NCBI RefSeq assembly: GCF_011386835.1
Contig: NC_088792.1
Location: 63,967,287-64,031,286 of the forward strand
Reading direction: 5' to 3'
DNA: 64,000 nucleotides
Source of the DNA: Chrysemys picta bellii
Lineage: Eukaryota > Chordata > Testudines > Emydidae
The translations under genes were made by a program, and so were the position numbers. Every line of letters begins with the position of its first letter. Within the stretch, counting starts at the first letter, position 1. The notes under the pieces are model-generated. The model searched no databases. It was not told the DNA's origin and was given only the letters and a program-made list of their open reading frames with translations. Of this stretch, positions 25,851 to 38,379 are shown piece by piece.

Positions 25851-26151
25851 CTAGGACCCATTCATTCTTCCAGATTCTTTTAATTCTACTTCACTCTTGC
25901 TTTCTACTTTTCTTCATTCTTCATTGAGTTTTTCATTTTTCATACTTCGTGTATTCTTCCCCAATTCAAACAATTCATTATAGCCTTAAAAAAACATTCA
26001 AGTGCTTCTATCTGACCAATCTTCTGTTCAATTTTTTCCCCCATTCAATTTTAATTTTCTGATCTTTAATATTTTTCATTAGCCTTCTTTTATCTTGATT
26101 TATCTTCCACAATCTTGGAAAAAACTCTTCAATTTCTTCACGAACATTAAC
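25851..26151 (-). promoter_or_regulatory. TRA2A: candidate poison exon / AGAA-rich splicing element in TRA2A intron 1
   Basis: On the sense (minus) strand this stretch is strikingly rich in GAA, AGAA and GAAGAA, the preferred motifs of TRA2 proteins. A pyrimidine-rich tract ending CATTAAG could act as acceptor just before 26151, and CCTAG/GTTAAG at 25850 could be a donor, giving a 301-nt exon. Read in phase from exon 1, it stays open for 47 codons and then meets TAG, so inclusion would truncate the protein. Vertebrate TRA2 genes are known to carry an ultraconserved poison exon between the first coding exons that is bound by TRA2 itself. The match in position, composition and stop is good, but the boundaries are my inference. 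Confidence 0.5.
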
Positions 26152-26169
26152 CTTAATGGAAAAAGAACA

Positions 26170-27000
26170 TTTAGTATATTTAAGCACTAGGGATTATAAA
26201 ACTCTGCTGGAGTTCAGAATGTTATCTACCAAAATTGAAAAGCCAGCAGGTAAAGTGCAAGTAACTATTTTATAAAAACATTTTTTTTAATCTTTAAAAT
26301 TGTATTATTTCTAGGTTCTGACAATGAGTTTACTGATTTTCTCTAAATGTTTCAAAGCTGCCCTCCTCCCCTTTCAAATTATAGAATTATCCTTATTTTT
26401 TAGAATTTCTACAAGATACAAACATGTACTAAAAACTTAATTTGCACAAATATATTAAGATGTCCTGATATAAAATATAGATTTTTCCTAATATTAAATG
26501 TGCACTTTGATATTAAATACCTAAAATGCTAGTCTTGTAATAAGCTTTTATTAAGCCATTTTTAGTTCAACAGAAGGTTAAAGCAGAGCTTTCCCAGTCC
26601 AAAAAAAAAAAAAAAAAAAAAATTTCTATGCACAGAGATATACAGGGCCCAAACTAAATCTAAAGTTAATGATTCTCTAAATTTTCTTTTCTTCCTTATT
26701 GCTATTCTATTTCCCTGGAGTATTAAAGCCATATTTAAAATAAAATGTGCATTATAGTACAAAGCAACCCAAGAAGGGCCATTTTTACTTGTATGAACAC
26801 ACACACGAGAAATAACCAGGAAAAGAAGCAAACAGAGCAGGATAGGACCTCCCCCCAAAAAATATTTTTTTCCAGGGAGCTTAGCCATATGTGGCTTAAA
26901 TTTGCTTTAAGTAATTGTAAATGTTTAGATATGGAGAAGTATTAAATATACACAAATAAATTTTAGCAAGCTTTCCCCCACCTTTCAAGTTCTTTTATTT
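26170..27000. other. TRA2A intron 1, unannotated
   Basis: AT-rich. Includes an A-run of about 22 at 26600-26622. No other recognised feature. Confidence 0.4.
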
Positions 27001-27200
27001 CCTTTTGTTACATTCTGTTCTGGTTTTTACTATATCTTTTACTACCTGTTGTAAACAGTCTCTCTCATTCTGTTTTACTAATTGTATTTCTTCCTTTTCT
27101 AATCTTATGGCCTGTTTCCAAATCCATCTCTCATGCTGCAATTAACATGGTCAGTTTCTTTAGTGCCTTTCCTTCTTTAAGAGGAGAGTTTCCCTTCTCT
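27000..27200 (-). promoter_or_regulatory. second AGAA-rich sense-strand segment in TRA2A intron 1
   Basis: Purine-rich on the minus strand (AGAA, GAAGAA, AAAGG runs). One frame stays open for almost 50 codons of Lys/Glu/Gln-rich sequence before a stop. It contains a possible acceptor (TAATTGCAG at about 27140) and donor (CAACAG/GTAGTA at about 27049). It may belong to the same autoregulatory region as the segment 0.9 kb downstream, or may be an unrelated fossil. No homologue is recognised. Confidence 0.3.
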
Positions 27201-27875
27201 TACTTTTTCACAAGTACTAAAATGACACGATTAATAGAAGTTAAAATCCTCTACTGAGCCTCATAACATGTAACCTGAGCAAGCTTCCCCAATGTACCTC
27301 AACAAGAATTCAAGAGAAAGAAGGGAGAGCTACATTCAGACTGCTAACTATTCAGAATGCCCTCTGATGTCTATGGGAGGTTTCCATAGAGATCACAAGA
27401 AGGTGGTGGCTTTATGTATCTTTATTCTATTCCATGCCTTATTCTCACATCCAGAGCTCACTCAGAAAACATGCTCCCTTTCAGGCCCACAACTATTCCT
27501 GCCTTTTCTTTTTTTTTCTTTTTTTTCCTCTACACTTTATTCCCTGCAGCAATTCCCAATACCTACAGCAATCATTCCCACGGCCTTCCTCAATAAAAGT
27601 GATCAGCGATTAAAGTTAATTGCAGAAGTGTCATTGACATATCAAATTAAAAAGGGAAGAGTGTGGCCCACAGACTATATGTTTGACACCTCTAGTATAA
27701 GAGGTTATAGTTCAGTATCCCTGTCCATTCAAACTTAAAACTCTGCTGACATTGCCAACATGGATTCCAATTAATGCCATATTGACCTGAATGTATCTGC
27801 CAGATATTTGAAAGGAAACAACACCTCATTTCATACAGGTCAAACTATAATCCATTTGTTTTATTTTAAAATTAT
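27200..27875. other. TRA2A intron 1, unannotated
   Basis: Pyrimidine-rich in part (T-runs near 27510-27530). An open frame of 148 codons on the plus strand has no recognisable domain and lacks codon structure, so I do not call it a gene. Confidence 0.4.
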
Positions 27876-27879
27876 TTCA

Positions 27880-27955
27880 TAGACCCATAGAATATCAGGG
27901 TTGGAAGAGACCTCAGGAGGTCACCTAGTCCAACCCCCTGCTCTAGAACAGTTTA
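27880..27955 (-). repeat. CR1 3'-end fragment
   Basis: 'catagaatatcagggttggaagagacctcaggaggtcacctagtccaaccccctgct' is the reverse complement of the classic CR1 3' end. Only the terminus is present. Confidence 0.7.
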
Positions 27956-27959
27956 AACT

Positions 27960-30900
27960 CACAGGATAGTTCAACTGTTCCAATTTTCAAGTTGCAGTGA
28001 GAGCACAGGTCCTTACAAGTTTCAAACCTCTTCAAATTTGTAACAATTGGTGATATGGACTGCAGCTGAGGAGACAACTATTATCTATCAGCAGCTGCAT
28101 ACTGTACGTCAATGCCAGGCATTCACAGTTTTCTGATATAACAGAGACCATTTTACTCCCACAGAACTTCAAAGAAAGTATTAAAGGAATCTGTATAATG
28201 GCTTTATGAGATAGTTTAAGGAAAGCAAAGCAGTTAAGAAAATATTTCCCCCTACTTGTGGTCTTTTGCTGAACTAGAACAGGTTTCCAACCCCTGGTGA
28301 GTTACATAATATGGGATGAAGTCTTCTGCTGGGAAGGATTTTTTTCCAGAGACCTCACCATTCCTACCTTCTTTCCCCAAACTCTCCCCCCCCCCCCCCC
28401 CAAACCAATATGGCATCTTTAAAGTTTTATCATCTACAATGCAAACAGAGCAGGCCTGATGGTTTCGTACACAAGCATTTTATAGGATATATATAATCCA
28501 CAAGCCTCATATATTATGTGTTGTCCTACAATATAACCCCGGTCCCGGGAAGTAAGATTTTTTCCTTAGCACATAATCTTTAATGAATGGGGGGAAAAAA
28601 ACTCCTAGGATTATTTCAATTTTCTATGCAGCCACCAGGTCATACAAATGTTAAAAAACACATGAAAAATAAGGGCTTGTCTACACCAGAGCAATCAGTT
28701 ATTGCTCTTCAACTGGTCATACAGCACAGATGGAAATACCAACACTTGAGTCCACACTCGCCTCCCTAATTGGTTTAAGTTTTGCCCTTGCATCCACATT
28801 CATCATGCCAAATCCTAAATGAATGTGGCCTTGCAGATCAAAAACCACCTGTGTTGATTTGAATTCACATAAAGGCTGCCCTAAAATAAAGATGTGGACA
28901 GTTATCTTTGACTGCCGCCTAAGCCAGCACATATCCTTACTTGTCAACTAAGAGTCCCCTCTCCGCTGTCTTCATCCTTTCAGTATATCCTGCTCCATAG
29001 AAATGCCACTGAGCCATGCCCTCCCTCCTGTTCTGAAGGTCCTCAAACTGTGACAAACCACCAGTTAAGGCTGTATTTCTTAAACACCATTAACCTCCCA
29101 TCCCACTGCCACCATTGGACAGAACACCTACACTAATGCCTTCCCCTCTATCTGCTACTCAGTGAGTCACTAATGGTTCACCAGTCAATCCTCTTGCTCT
29201 AACGAACTACAGGTAGTTTGTCAGAGTGAATGCTTCAGACAGCAATCCACAGATGATTCTCCAGCTCAAGAGACAGCAAGAAGAGCACAACTAGTAGCTG
29301 CACTCCTTACAATACCTTAGGTACCAAATTCTCCCTAACACTCCAAAGCTAACAGAGCACCTTGACCAACTCCACTCTCCCTTTGGCAGGCCCACTTTAT
29401 GGCTGACATTCTCACTCTGATGAACCACAAGCAAGCAGTGCCACAGTCAGAGCAGGGGACATTATTGGAGGTGAGTGGACAAGCTAGAGAGTACAGTTTC
29501 AGCTACTGATCTACAGGTGCTTCACCAGATGAGGACATGCAGAGCCAGAAGTATTTCTAAAGGATACAGAGGGGCTCTTCTGGGAAGAGAGGAAACCAGA
29601 AGCAGGGAGGGGGCCCCACCCAGGGCAGAGAGAGAAAACTCACAATCAACAAACTGAAGACCATTCACGAGCTGAGGGTATTGTAATCTCCGATAGGTAT
29701 CAGTTAACAGGGCACCAACTGTACCAATGTGTTGAGTCTACATTGATACACAACTAACTGGTTGAACCATGGGTTTTATCCTTACAAATTTCAGATAAGC
29801 TACACTGACTGTTGCCTTCCCAATAATCCATGTTATTTTCTCCAGTACAGATAAGGCTTTAAAACAAGCTTTCAGAGTACTTAAACTATCCCACTGAATC
29901 TTTTGCAGGATATTTAAAAAATGCTCTTTCAAATTTCCTGGGGTGGGGAAGAGACTGAGGTAAGGGCAAAAATAAGTCTTGGGGGAAGGGGTATTTATGC
30001 CCTCTCACTGACCACTTGAACATCTCCAAAGTGTGTCAGAATGAGCTTGTCAAATGAATATCAATGGACCCCATTTCTGAGATGAGATATTAAAAAAGAT
30101 AAAATAGGGCATAGCAGTGTGTGCATGAAGAGTAGAACAGGGAAGGAAAAACAATTCTATGGAATTTCACTATGGCTATTTCTCATAATAACCCCCCCTT
30201 TCCTCCTCCCCCGTGCCAAAATGCAGTATGCTTGACTTGGTTAAAAAGAAAACATACATATTACATGTAGAACAAATAAAATCAGTCTCAGACTTCTATG
30301 TAGCTAACATTTCACTTGTAAGAGCTGCACATACATCAAGGTTTTAATCTGGTGAAAAGTCATGTGACTTCTTTTCACCATCCCAAACACACTTAAAAAA
30401 TCCACTGAGCCAGTCTCACCTATGCTACTGTTCTCAAAGTCCTTCCCTAGCACAAGAAATAGCATAAGTAGCAAAATAAGATTGACAGTTCTGATCATAT
30501 ACAATGCTATTCTATTCTTACTTAGCCAGGGAAAAGGAGTACCACAGGCTCGGGCAGTATTGTATGAGCCTTTATTGTTGATGGGGAATAGCAGCATGCT
30601 CAGCCCTAGACAAGAGACAGGGATAAGCACAAGGATGTGGCTTCCATCACTTGCTGGATAGCACCCCAAGTCAACTGAAGGAGAAACATCAATGGTCTGG
30701 AGCCAGTGGAAGGACAATCCTATATACTTCCTTGGGAATTTCACCAGACCCTTCCCCAAGACAGACACAGACAAAAAGGAAACACTAGCAAAATAAAGAC
30801 GGAGTGAAAAGAAACACAACCCTTTAAAAGAAAAGGAAAAATAAAAAGGGAGATGGATGATCAGAAAAGGAGATTTTAAGGAATATATTGATAGCAGCCT

Positions 30901-32280
30901 GAGTCTGTAGTATAAAACATCAACAGGGTAACAGCTAACAGATGAGTCCCTTCAGTCACAGTTATTTACTCAGGGATCAATTGGAATTTCTTGCCACAGA
31001 ATATGGCCAACTTTGCTTTAAATGGAGAAACAGATCTCTTAATGGCTATTTTTTTCTTATACCCTGTCAAGAGCTTGACAAATCAAAACATAAGACTGCA
31101 AATCCTATAATGTGATATGGGTATATTAAGGTGGCTATGTATGAGTAATTCAACATATATGGGAGGAAGATGAATTGCTGCTAAAAAAGGGTAATTTGAC
31201 AACTATATCATCCAACAGAAAATATAGATAAACATATTCAACTCACAATGTTAATGAGTTACATGATTATCAATAGAAAACCCTTACCCTTCAGTATTCA
31301 AAAAATTTACTGGAGCTAAAAGGTCTTTGGAAGTAGTCATATTTACTGTTATATCCAAAAAGAGAAGTTCTGTGCTCTACTTAGGATTTATTTAGGTGAG
31401 TATTTTTGCAGAAGGATTGTTTTCAAGTACTCCTTTATAAGGTAGGGCAGACAGGAACAAATCTCCTTTTTTGAAACATAACAGTCCTGCTGTCTACCAC
31501 GGCATGAATAGTAGTCTAGCAGTAACTACAAGCATTACTCAATAACAAGATGAAATGCCAAAGGGAACAAACAGGACAAGAATATTCAGACACTTAATCA
31601 ACAACAAAAAGTTATCCTCCTTTTTCATACTCTGATAGACTCAGACTATGGGATTATCAGAGCATTTCCCAAAGAACTGCTGGACTACCCATGTGTGAAA
31701 ACTGCCGCTGCCATCTCCAAAAGCTGCAACAGAATACGTCCACACTGTTGTCCTCTAAAATTCTTGTTCGGAGTGTCTGGTCTCTACTGAGGAAGTAGAC
31801 TGCCCTTGGAGAATATATTCTGACCCCAACCAAAGGTTACAGATACAGCCTTCCCTAAAATTATCTTTGAGCCAATAAGAGGACCGCAAAGAACAGGATG
31901 ACCAGATTTCCTTAACCTGTATATTTTTAAGATACACCTGCAAAGTATTCTTTTCAAGCCAATACTCTTTTCGCAATTTCTCTGATCCAGCAAAGCACTT
32001 AAGCACATAAGTAACCACACTGACTTCAATGAGGCTGGTCATGTGCTTAAAGCTACATACACGCTTAAGCACATTTTTGGACTATGGCCAATGTTAGGAT
32101 TTATACAGAATAGGAAGAGATCTCAATTAAAATCAAAGGTACTGACAAACTTAGCAGTCAAATCTTTTTTCTCATCTTCCTACTTTGACCTGGTGAAAAA
32201 CCGAACAGGCATATCTTGTAGGAATTTCTATCACTCCTTGACTAGCAAGGTAAACAGCCACTGAAGACACCATTTTTTAG
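27960..32280. other. TRA2A intron 1, mostly unannotated
   Basis: Includes a C-run at 28383-28401 and a possible Harbinger-like MITE end at 28674 ('gggcttgtctacacc', other end not found). Several open frames of 60-170 codons show no recognisable family, splice-site support or coding signature. Confidence 0.35.
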
Positions 32281-32288
32281 GGAAAGAA

Positions 32289-33418
32289 TCCCAGTTGTCT
32301 ATGTCTAAAAGAATGGTTTTATATATTACGTATGAGATGACAGGGGTTGAGTAAATTGTAGTACTGCATTTTTAACATACTCCCCCTGCTGTGTATAGGA
32401 TGTTTGCAGGATGAAATAAAGAATATGGGCTTATTCACCTCTTTGAAACCAAACCAACCAACCTTTCCGGTTAGAAAGGGACATTAATCAAGGGATTAGG
32501 AATTAAACAGAGATCCTGAAACGGAAAGGAAGAGTGTAGTTTAGAACAGTGATTCTCAGCCAGGGATACTCAAAGGTCTTCCAGGGGCTACTCAATTAAT
32601 CTAGATTAGTGTTTCCCAACTTCAGGGTTTCAGCCCCGGGGCGGGGGGTGGGTCTGGGGAGGGTAAGGGGGAAGAGTCATCAAGAGATGGGTGGGGGGAT
32701 GGGGGTGTCACAAGTGCAGGGCCAACATTAGGGGGTGGCAAGCAGGGCAACTGCCCAGGGCCCCATGCCACAGGGGGCCCTGCAAAGCCAAGTTACATGC
32801 TTCAGCCCCAGGCGGCAGGGTTCAGTCTTCAGATAAGGCTCACAAGTGAAAAATAGTCTCAAGTATCACACTGAAAGTACAGTAAGTATAATATTTATAT
32901 TCTAATCAATTTATTTTATAATTATATTGTAAAAATGAGAAAGTAGGCAATTTTTCAGTATTAGTGTAGTGTGACACTTTTGTATTTTTACGTCTGATTT
33001 TGTAAGCAAGTAGTTTTTAAGTGAGGTGAAACTTGGGGTCTGCAAGACAAATCAGATTCCTGAAACAGATACAGTAGTCTGGAAAGGTTAAAAACCACTG
33101 GTTTAGAGTGTAGTTTGTACACTGCTTTGAAAAACCTCACTATGAAACTACATCACTGACTGGATGCAGAATACGTTGCTAATGACAACCAGTTGAACAT
33201 GAAGGGAACAAAGACTCAAACCTTAAATTCTCTGTAATTTACTAAGAATTTGCACAAATTTTGCATAAGAGGTGAATAAGCTCATGTTCTTTATTTCACT
33301 CCGAAAACATCCTATACGCAGAGTATGTTAAAAATGCAATACTACAATTTACTCAATCCATGTCGTCTCATACATAATATATAAAACCATTCTTTTAGAC
33401 ATAGATAACTGGGATTCT
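32289..33418. repeat. fold-back: 155-bp inverted arms around hAT MITEs
   Basis: 32289-32442 and 33266-33418 are inverted copies of each other with scattered mismatches (for example 'tctaaaagaatggttttatat' against 'atataaaaccattcttttaga'). The spacer of about 820 bp holds younger insertions. In the TRA2A pre-mRNA this would form a long hairpin. The element family is unknown. Confidence 0.7.
32547..33100. mobile_element. hAT-like element inside the fold-back
   Basis: Starts cagtgattctcag and ends ttaaaaaccactg. The flanking 8-mers gtttagaa and gtttagag match at 7 of 8. A further repeat ('gtgcagggccaacattagg', near 32714) seems to be nested within it. Confidence 0.55.
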
Positions 33419-33571
33419 AGTGAAGTATTGTCCCTGAAACAAGAAACAATACTCCCCTGACCTGAGGGAGGACAAAATCTTACTTACAGTTTTGGGAACC
33501 AAAAGGTAACAAAGGCCAAACTGGAGCTACCAGAATGAAAAAAGTTCTTTCGTGAGTACATGAGCCTAGGC

Positions 33572-33872
33572 CAGTGGTTCTCAAACTGTGGGTCGGGACC
33601 CCGTTTTAATGGGGTTGCCAGGACTGGCATTAAACTTGCTGGGGCCTGTGGCCGAAACCAAAGTCTCACTGCTCGGGACCCAAACCCAAAGGCTTCAGCC
33701 CTGGGCAGTGGGACTCAGGCTATAGGCCCCCCGCCTGGGGCTGAAGTCCTAGGGCCTCGGCTTTGGACCCCTCGCCCAGGGGGCTCAGGCGTTGGTCTCC
33801 CGTCCTGGGGTCGTGTAGTAATTTTTGTTGTCAGAAGGGGGGTCACAGTGCAATGAAGTTTGAGAACCCCTG
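33572..33872. mobile_element. hAT MITE, 'CAGTGGTTCTCAAACT' family, copy 1
   Basis: Terminal inverted repeats cagtggttctcaaact and agtttgagaacccctg. The interior has GC-rich 'ggcctcgg' blocks. The length of about 301 bp and the TIRs fit Charlie/MER5-like hAT MITEs. Flanking 8-mers match at 6 of 8. Confidence 0.75.
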
Positions 33873-34219
33873 GCCTGGGGTCTGAGCAGAAAATGGAACT
33901 ATAAACCAGACTTAAATCCAGGGATATGACAAAAAGTCCACTCTTGATGATCCCCTGGAAGCTGGAAAAGGAAGACTTCATCTTAGTATTGCAATTAGCA
34001 ACCACCATATTCACTTGGGAAGGTCCTAGTGTTTGCCACATCAATTAGCACCTTAACTGAAAAGGTGAGGCTATTTAATCATTAATAAAGCCTTCCTTTA
34101 TATTTTTATCCAAAATATCAAGTGTTAAATAGATTTAGTCACTATGAATAAAAATCCTCTTCCCAAACAAGAAGGATTTTTTTTTCTTTTAAAACACTTT
34201 CCTAGTCCTCCATATACGT

Positions 34220-34428
34220 CAGGGGTTCTCAAACTGGGGGTCAGGACCCCTCAGGGGGTCATGAGGTTATTACATGGGGGTCGTGAGGTGTCAGCCTCCC
34301 CGCTTTGCCTCCAGCATTTATAACGGTGTTAAATATATAAACAAGTGTTTTTAATTTATAAGGGGGAATCGCACTCAGAGGCTTGCTATGTGAAAGGGGT
34401 CACCAGTACAATAGTTTGAGAACCACTG
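34220..34428. mobile_element. hAT MITE, 'CAGTGGTTCTCAAACT' family, copy 2
   Basis: Begins caggggttctcaaact and ends agtttgagaaccactg, the same family as the copy 0.35 kb upstream, with the interior largely different. Confidence 0.75.
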
Positions 34429-34429
34429 A

Positions 34430-37290
34430 TACACATCATATATAAAAAATGCACATGCCCTTTTTTCCTCTTAGATCACCTTTAAGAGAGAAATCAACTG
34501 GGAATCTACTCAACTTCAACAAAATAATTTTAAATAGCTTCAATTGCTAGTTAGCCAAGTTATGGAAATTTCCCTAATTGTATTAAGGTTTGCCATGACT
34601 CAGTTTCCATACAAGCATTCCTTTATTGGTTCAAAGGCCACTTGGTGCAAGTTACATCCAAAAGAGCAATATAAGAATATGTCCTTATATCCTATATCCT
34701 AACAATAATACACTTATAAGCATTGGCCAACATGCTTACAATAAGTTCAGGGTCGGGAGACACCTTCCCCTATCATGCCATGTCTCTAGAAGACTAAAGA
34801 AAACTCTGACAACGAACCTGCATAAAAAGTTAAGTGATATCACTGCTGGTTACTGGACCTTAGCTAAAATCAGCTGAAGCAGTTTAGGGCTGCACCATAC
34901 TTCCTTATCTCACTTTGCCATATTTTTCCCTAGCTGCAAGGCTTGACTAAGCATTTCTAACTTATTATTTACTGCACCTGGTGCTCAATTAACCACGTTT
35001 CCTTTATTTCCATTGCTTAGCTCAAACCCTCAATAAGGTAACAGTGATATTTCCAGAGCCATTATAAGTTTTAACACAAACAATCCCTCTCATTTTTATT
35101 GGCTGCATGCTTCAGACTTACCACTTTGTTTTGATTTTAACCTATGTAAAATCATAGTTTACTTAGGTCTCATGTAGGCCTATATTCCTACACCAAGATT
35201 TCCCAATTTTGTGGCTTTGCAAATCACATTTATCTTTAGTGTGTGTGTTCTAGCCTACAATGTGGATGGGTAAGACACCCCTATAAGTCTTATTCATTAT
35301 ACAGGGAAAGTAGTAAAACTGACTATATATACATACAAATGCAAAGTAAAAACTGACAAAGCTAGAGAATTATTTTTCTAATATTTTCAAGTACAGTAAA
35401 CTTGTGCTTGTAGCAATAGTACATAAAATAAGTTCAGAGAGAAGTGTGATTTTTAAAAAATTGAAAGTCATTTTAAATTGTATGGTTTATCACACATTGT
35501 GCAATTCTTAAGGCAGTCTGCAACACTTTTAAAGCTACTTTAGCATAGCTAGGCTTTTATGACATCCACAACAGTGGTAATTCAGTTCAATTAATATTAT
35601 TTTAAAACACAATAAAACACTCAGAAATGCATGTATCAAGGACACATGATGATTAAGGTATGGCTGGTTGGGCTGAAGTAGTGAAGAACACGTACTTAAC
35701 TAAGCAGCACCATACAGTACTTCAATTTTATTTTTAATTAACTTTAGTGTAATTGACTTTTGTTGGAGTTTTGGATTTGGGAGAAGTGGTCAACAGATGG
35801 ATCTTCAAAATCGTTCACAAGCGAAAACGCAAGGCAGATTTATTGCCTCTTTAAAATAATGTTTTACACAAAGCAAAAGGAAAAGATGAAAAATAATTTT
35901 AGAATACTCCTAGAGTAACGGGAATTAGTGTTTGTGATTGTTTTCTGTTCTGATATATATGAACAAAAGTAAACATATCACTAATTTTCTCTACTATTGC
36001 GTTTAGCTGCATAGAAGACCATAAAATGGAAAATACATTGCCATTTGCTATGCTGGTTAAGAAATTTCATCATCACTGGAAATAAAGATAAGTGTACTCC
36101 CAAAAGAACTGAAGTAAGACTAATGGCACACACTGACAAGTAAACTTTCCCCTCTAAACAGAGAGGGGACCAACTGCAACAGCAGTCACAGAAACCTAGC
36201 TTCAGAAATGCTTAGAGTAGACCCTCCTATTTCAACATCAGGCAGTGGAAAACATACAGTAACTCTGAAGCTCATCAGTTTCATCACCTTCCTAACAACA
36301 ACTGTTCTCTTAAACTAGAGAAACTGATGACAAAATATCTTTGACAAAAATACAAAGATACCGAAATGCATAGTAAAAATTCACGGTAAACTAGTGCTCA
36401 AAGAACATAATAAACTGTAAGGAATTACTGACAAGCAAGCACGTTTGTTACCCAAGCTTTTCAAACTATCTAAATATACAAGTTCATTTTCCATTTACTC
36501 ATTACTTTAATTAAATCAGAAATACACAGCTAACAAAGCCACTTTTGCCAGAATAATCCACATTAGAACTGTTTTTATCTCACCTGAGGAAGCGGCAGCC
36601 AATACTATAGCAGTGTATGGTGCTTCTAGCCTAGGGACTATTTTTATTTAGTGTTACAAAAGTAGCACTATTTCAGTAGAGATACTTGTTGGAATACAAC
36701 ACTGCACTGTCAGAATTTCACTGGTCATTTCCCTAGGCAGCATCAGGTTGCTGCAAAAGCTGCTGCCACTGGTTCATCAGAGAAGGTCACAAAAAAGCTC
36801 CTCAAGTTCTCTTCAAGAGCAACTCTTGAGAGGACACTAAAGATTTCCTACAATAAAACTGAGGTAAACAGGGATAGGATGAGGGCAGTGACCACATGGA
36901 CCTGAACATCTGTCCCATGTTTCAAATAGTACCAAGCAGTTTCTAATTCCTGCCTTTGTCAATCACTAAAAAGTGTACAGAGACCATTCACACGTGTACA
37001 GAAAGACTGCAGCAACCATTAGAAGGTGAGTGAGGCGCACAGCCTAACAAGGCCAGGGGCCACCACACCCCGGTAGGTGGCACAGGGGGAGTGGTGGGGT
37101 ACAATCGGATCATCAGTGAACTACACGGGGCAGCAGCCGAGACCCCAGGTGGCACCGGGAATCTGGCTCAGAGGAAATCCCGATAACGTGCCATCGGAAG
37201 GGAAGAGGAGGCTGGTCCCTGCGCTCCTCAGGCAGTGACATGGCCCGTCTCTCACACAGGCGCAGCCATTAACTGCCTGACAAAGAAAGC
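34430..37290. other. TRA2A intron 1, 5' portion, unannotated
   Basis: AT-rich intronic sequence passing into the GC-rich promoter domain at about 37100. No exon, RNA gene or repeat boundary was identified. Confidence 0.4.
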
Positions 37291-37543
37291 GCAACCAAAC
37301 CAGCGCTGACACGTCTTGATCCCCCCCGCCCCAAGGGCTGGCACAGCGCCGCCTCCAACGCCCAGGCTCCGGGTAGAGGAGCTCCAGAAGTGGGAGCCCG
37401 TAGACCTGGGGGCTCGAGATGGGCGAGCTGGACTCGGAGCCCGAAAAGGGGAAAAGAGAGAAGGGCTCCGGCAAAACCCAGAGCGCGCTCCCCGGGGCTG
37501 CGGGTGACAAGGGACCCCCGGCGGGCTCAACGGGAGGTGGGCA

Positions 37544-37955
37544 CAGGGCCGGCTTTAGGCCAATTCCACCAATTTCCCCGAATTGGGCCCCGCGCCTAAG
37601 AGGGCCCCGCGCCCAGTGGCAGGGCCGCCGGGGTGGGGGCAAGTGGCCGAGAATCCCTTCCCTGGCTAGAGGCTCCTTTTTAATTTTTACTCACCCGGCA
37701 GCGCTCCGGGTCTTCGGCGGCACTTCAACGGCGGGTCCTTCACTCGCTCTGGGTCTTCGGCAGCACTTCAGCAGCAGGTCCTTCAGTGCCACCAAAGACC
37801 CGGAGCGAGTGAAGGACAAACCGAAGACTACGAGTGCCGCCCGGTGAGAACAAGCCCCACATGTTTTTTTACGTGGTTTTTTTTTCAGTCATCCCTGCCG
37901 GGGGGCCCGTCAAAACTGTTCGAATCGGGCCCCGCACTTCCTAAAGCCGGCTCTG
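37544..37955. mobile_element. hAT MITE in the TRA2A CpG island (intron 1)
   Basis: A 412-bp element with terminal inverted repeats cagggccggctttag and ctaaagccggctctg. It is flanked by a perfect 8-bp duplication, ggtgggca (37536-37543 and 37956-37963). It lies only 0.3 kb downstream of the exon 1 donor. Its high GC content extends the apparent CpG island and accounts for long open frames in the area, which are not genes. Confidence 0.88.
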
Positions 37956-38283
37956 GGTGGGCAGGTAGCCCGGCGCATCGCCCGCATCAAGAAATGCGAG
38001 TGCTGGGGCCAGCAGAGCAGGGCGCCCCGTGGCTAAATGGTGGGGAGCAAGGGGAAGGGGCAGGGCGAGGAAGGGCAGCGGGGCGCGGACAGCGGCCCAG
38101 CGCAGAGCCCGGTGGGGGTAGCGGCGGGAGGCGTCGATGGCTCAGCGCCGCCGAGGGGCGCCATCTTAGGGAGAAGCTAACGCGCCTCCCGGCCCGCCGG
38201 AAAAGAGCGCCTCTCCCCTCCCCCACTCCCTGGAGGACTGGGCCGGCCTCCCCCAGTACGGCCCGGGTGGGCTCGCCACTCAC

Positions 38284-38319
38284 CCTCCCCTCGAAGTTAT
38301 TCTCCTCCACGTCGCTCAT
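38284..38319 (-). CDS. TRA2A: TRA2A coding exon 1 (N-terminus)
   Basis: First coding exon of transformer-2 alpha, a nuclear SR-like protein that binds GAA-rich exonic enhancers and promotes exon inclusion. The minus-strand ATG at 38319 has a strong Kozak context (GCCGCC before the ATG). It opens twelve codons, MSDVEENNFEGR, which as I recall is the start of vertebrate TRA2A. The exon ends after a complete codon (phase 0) at a GTGAGT donor (38283-38278), so the open frame that continues past it is intronic read-through. It lies in a GC-rich, CpG-dense stretch that serves as promoter. The next coding exon is about 12.7 kb downstream and begins ESRSQSKS, joining in frame. The peptide alone is short; the identification rests on the agreement of all four exons. 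Confidence 0.93.
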
Positions 38320-38379
38320 GGCGGCGGGGTGCTGGTTGCTGCGCTCAGCGAACGGGGACGCGAGTCACGGGCAGCGGCC

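Noticed and set aside
27292..27738. 148-codon plus-strand frame in TRA2A intron 1
   Set aside because: Antisense to the gene, no recognisable motif, and includes T-rich low-complexity sequence.
30304..30819. 171-codon minus-strand frame in TRA2A intron 1
   Set aside because: Hydrophobic but with no family resemblance or splice-signal support. I saw nothing that would distinguish it from chance.
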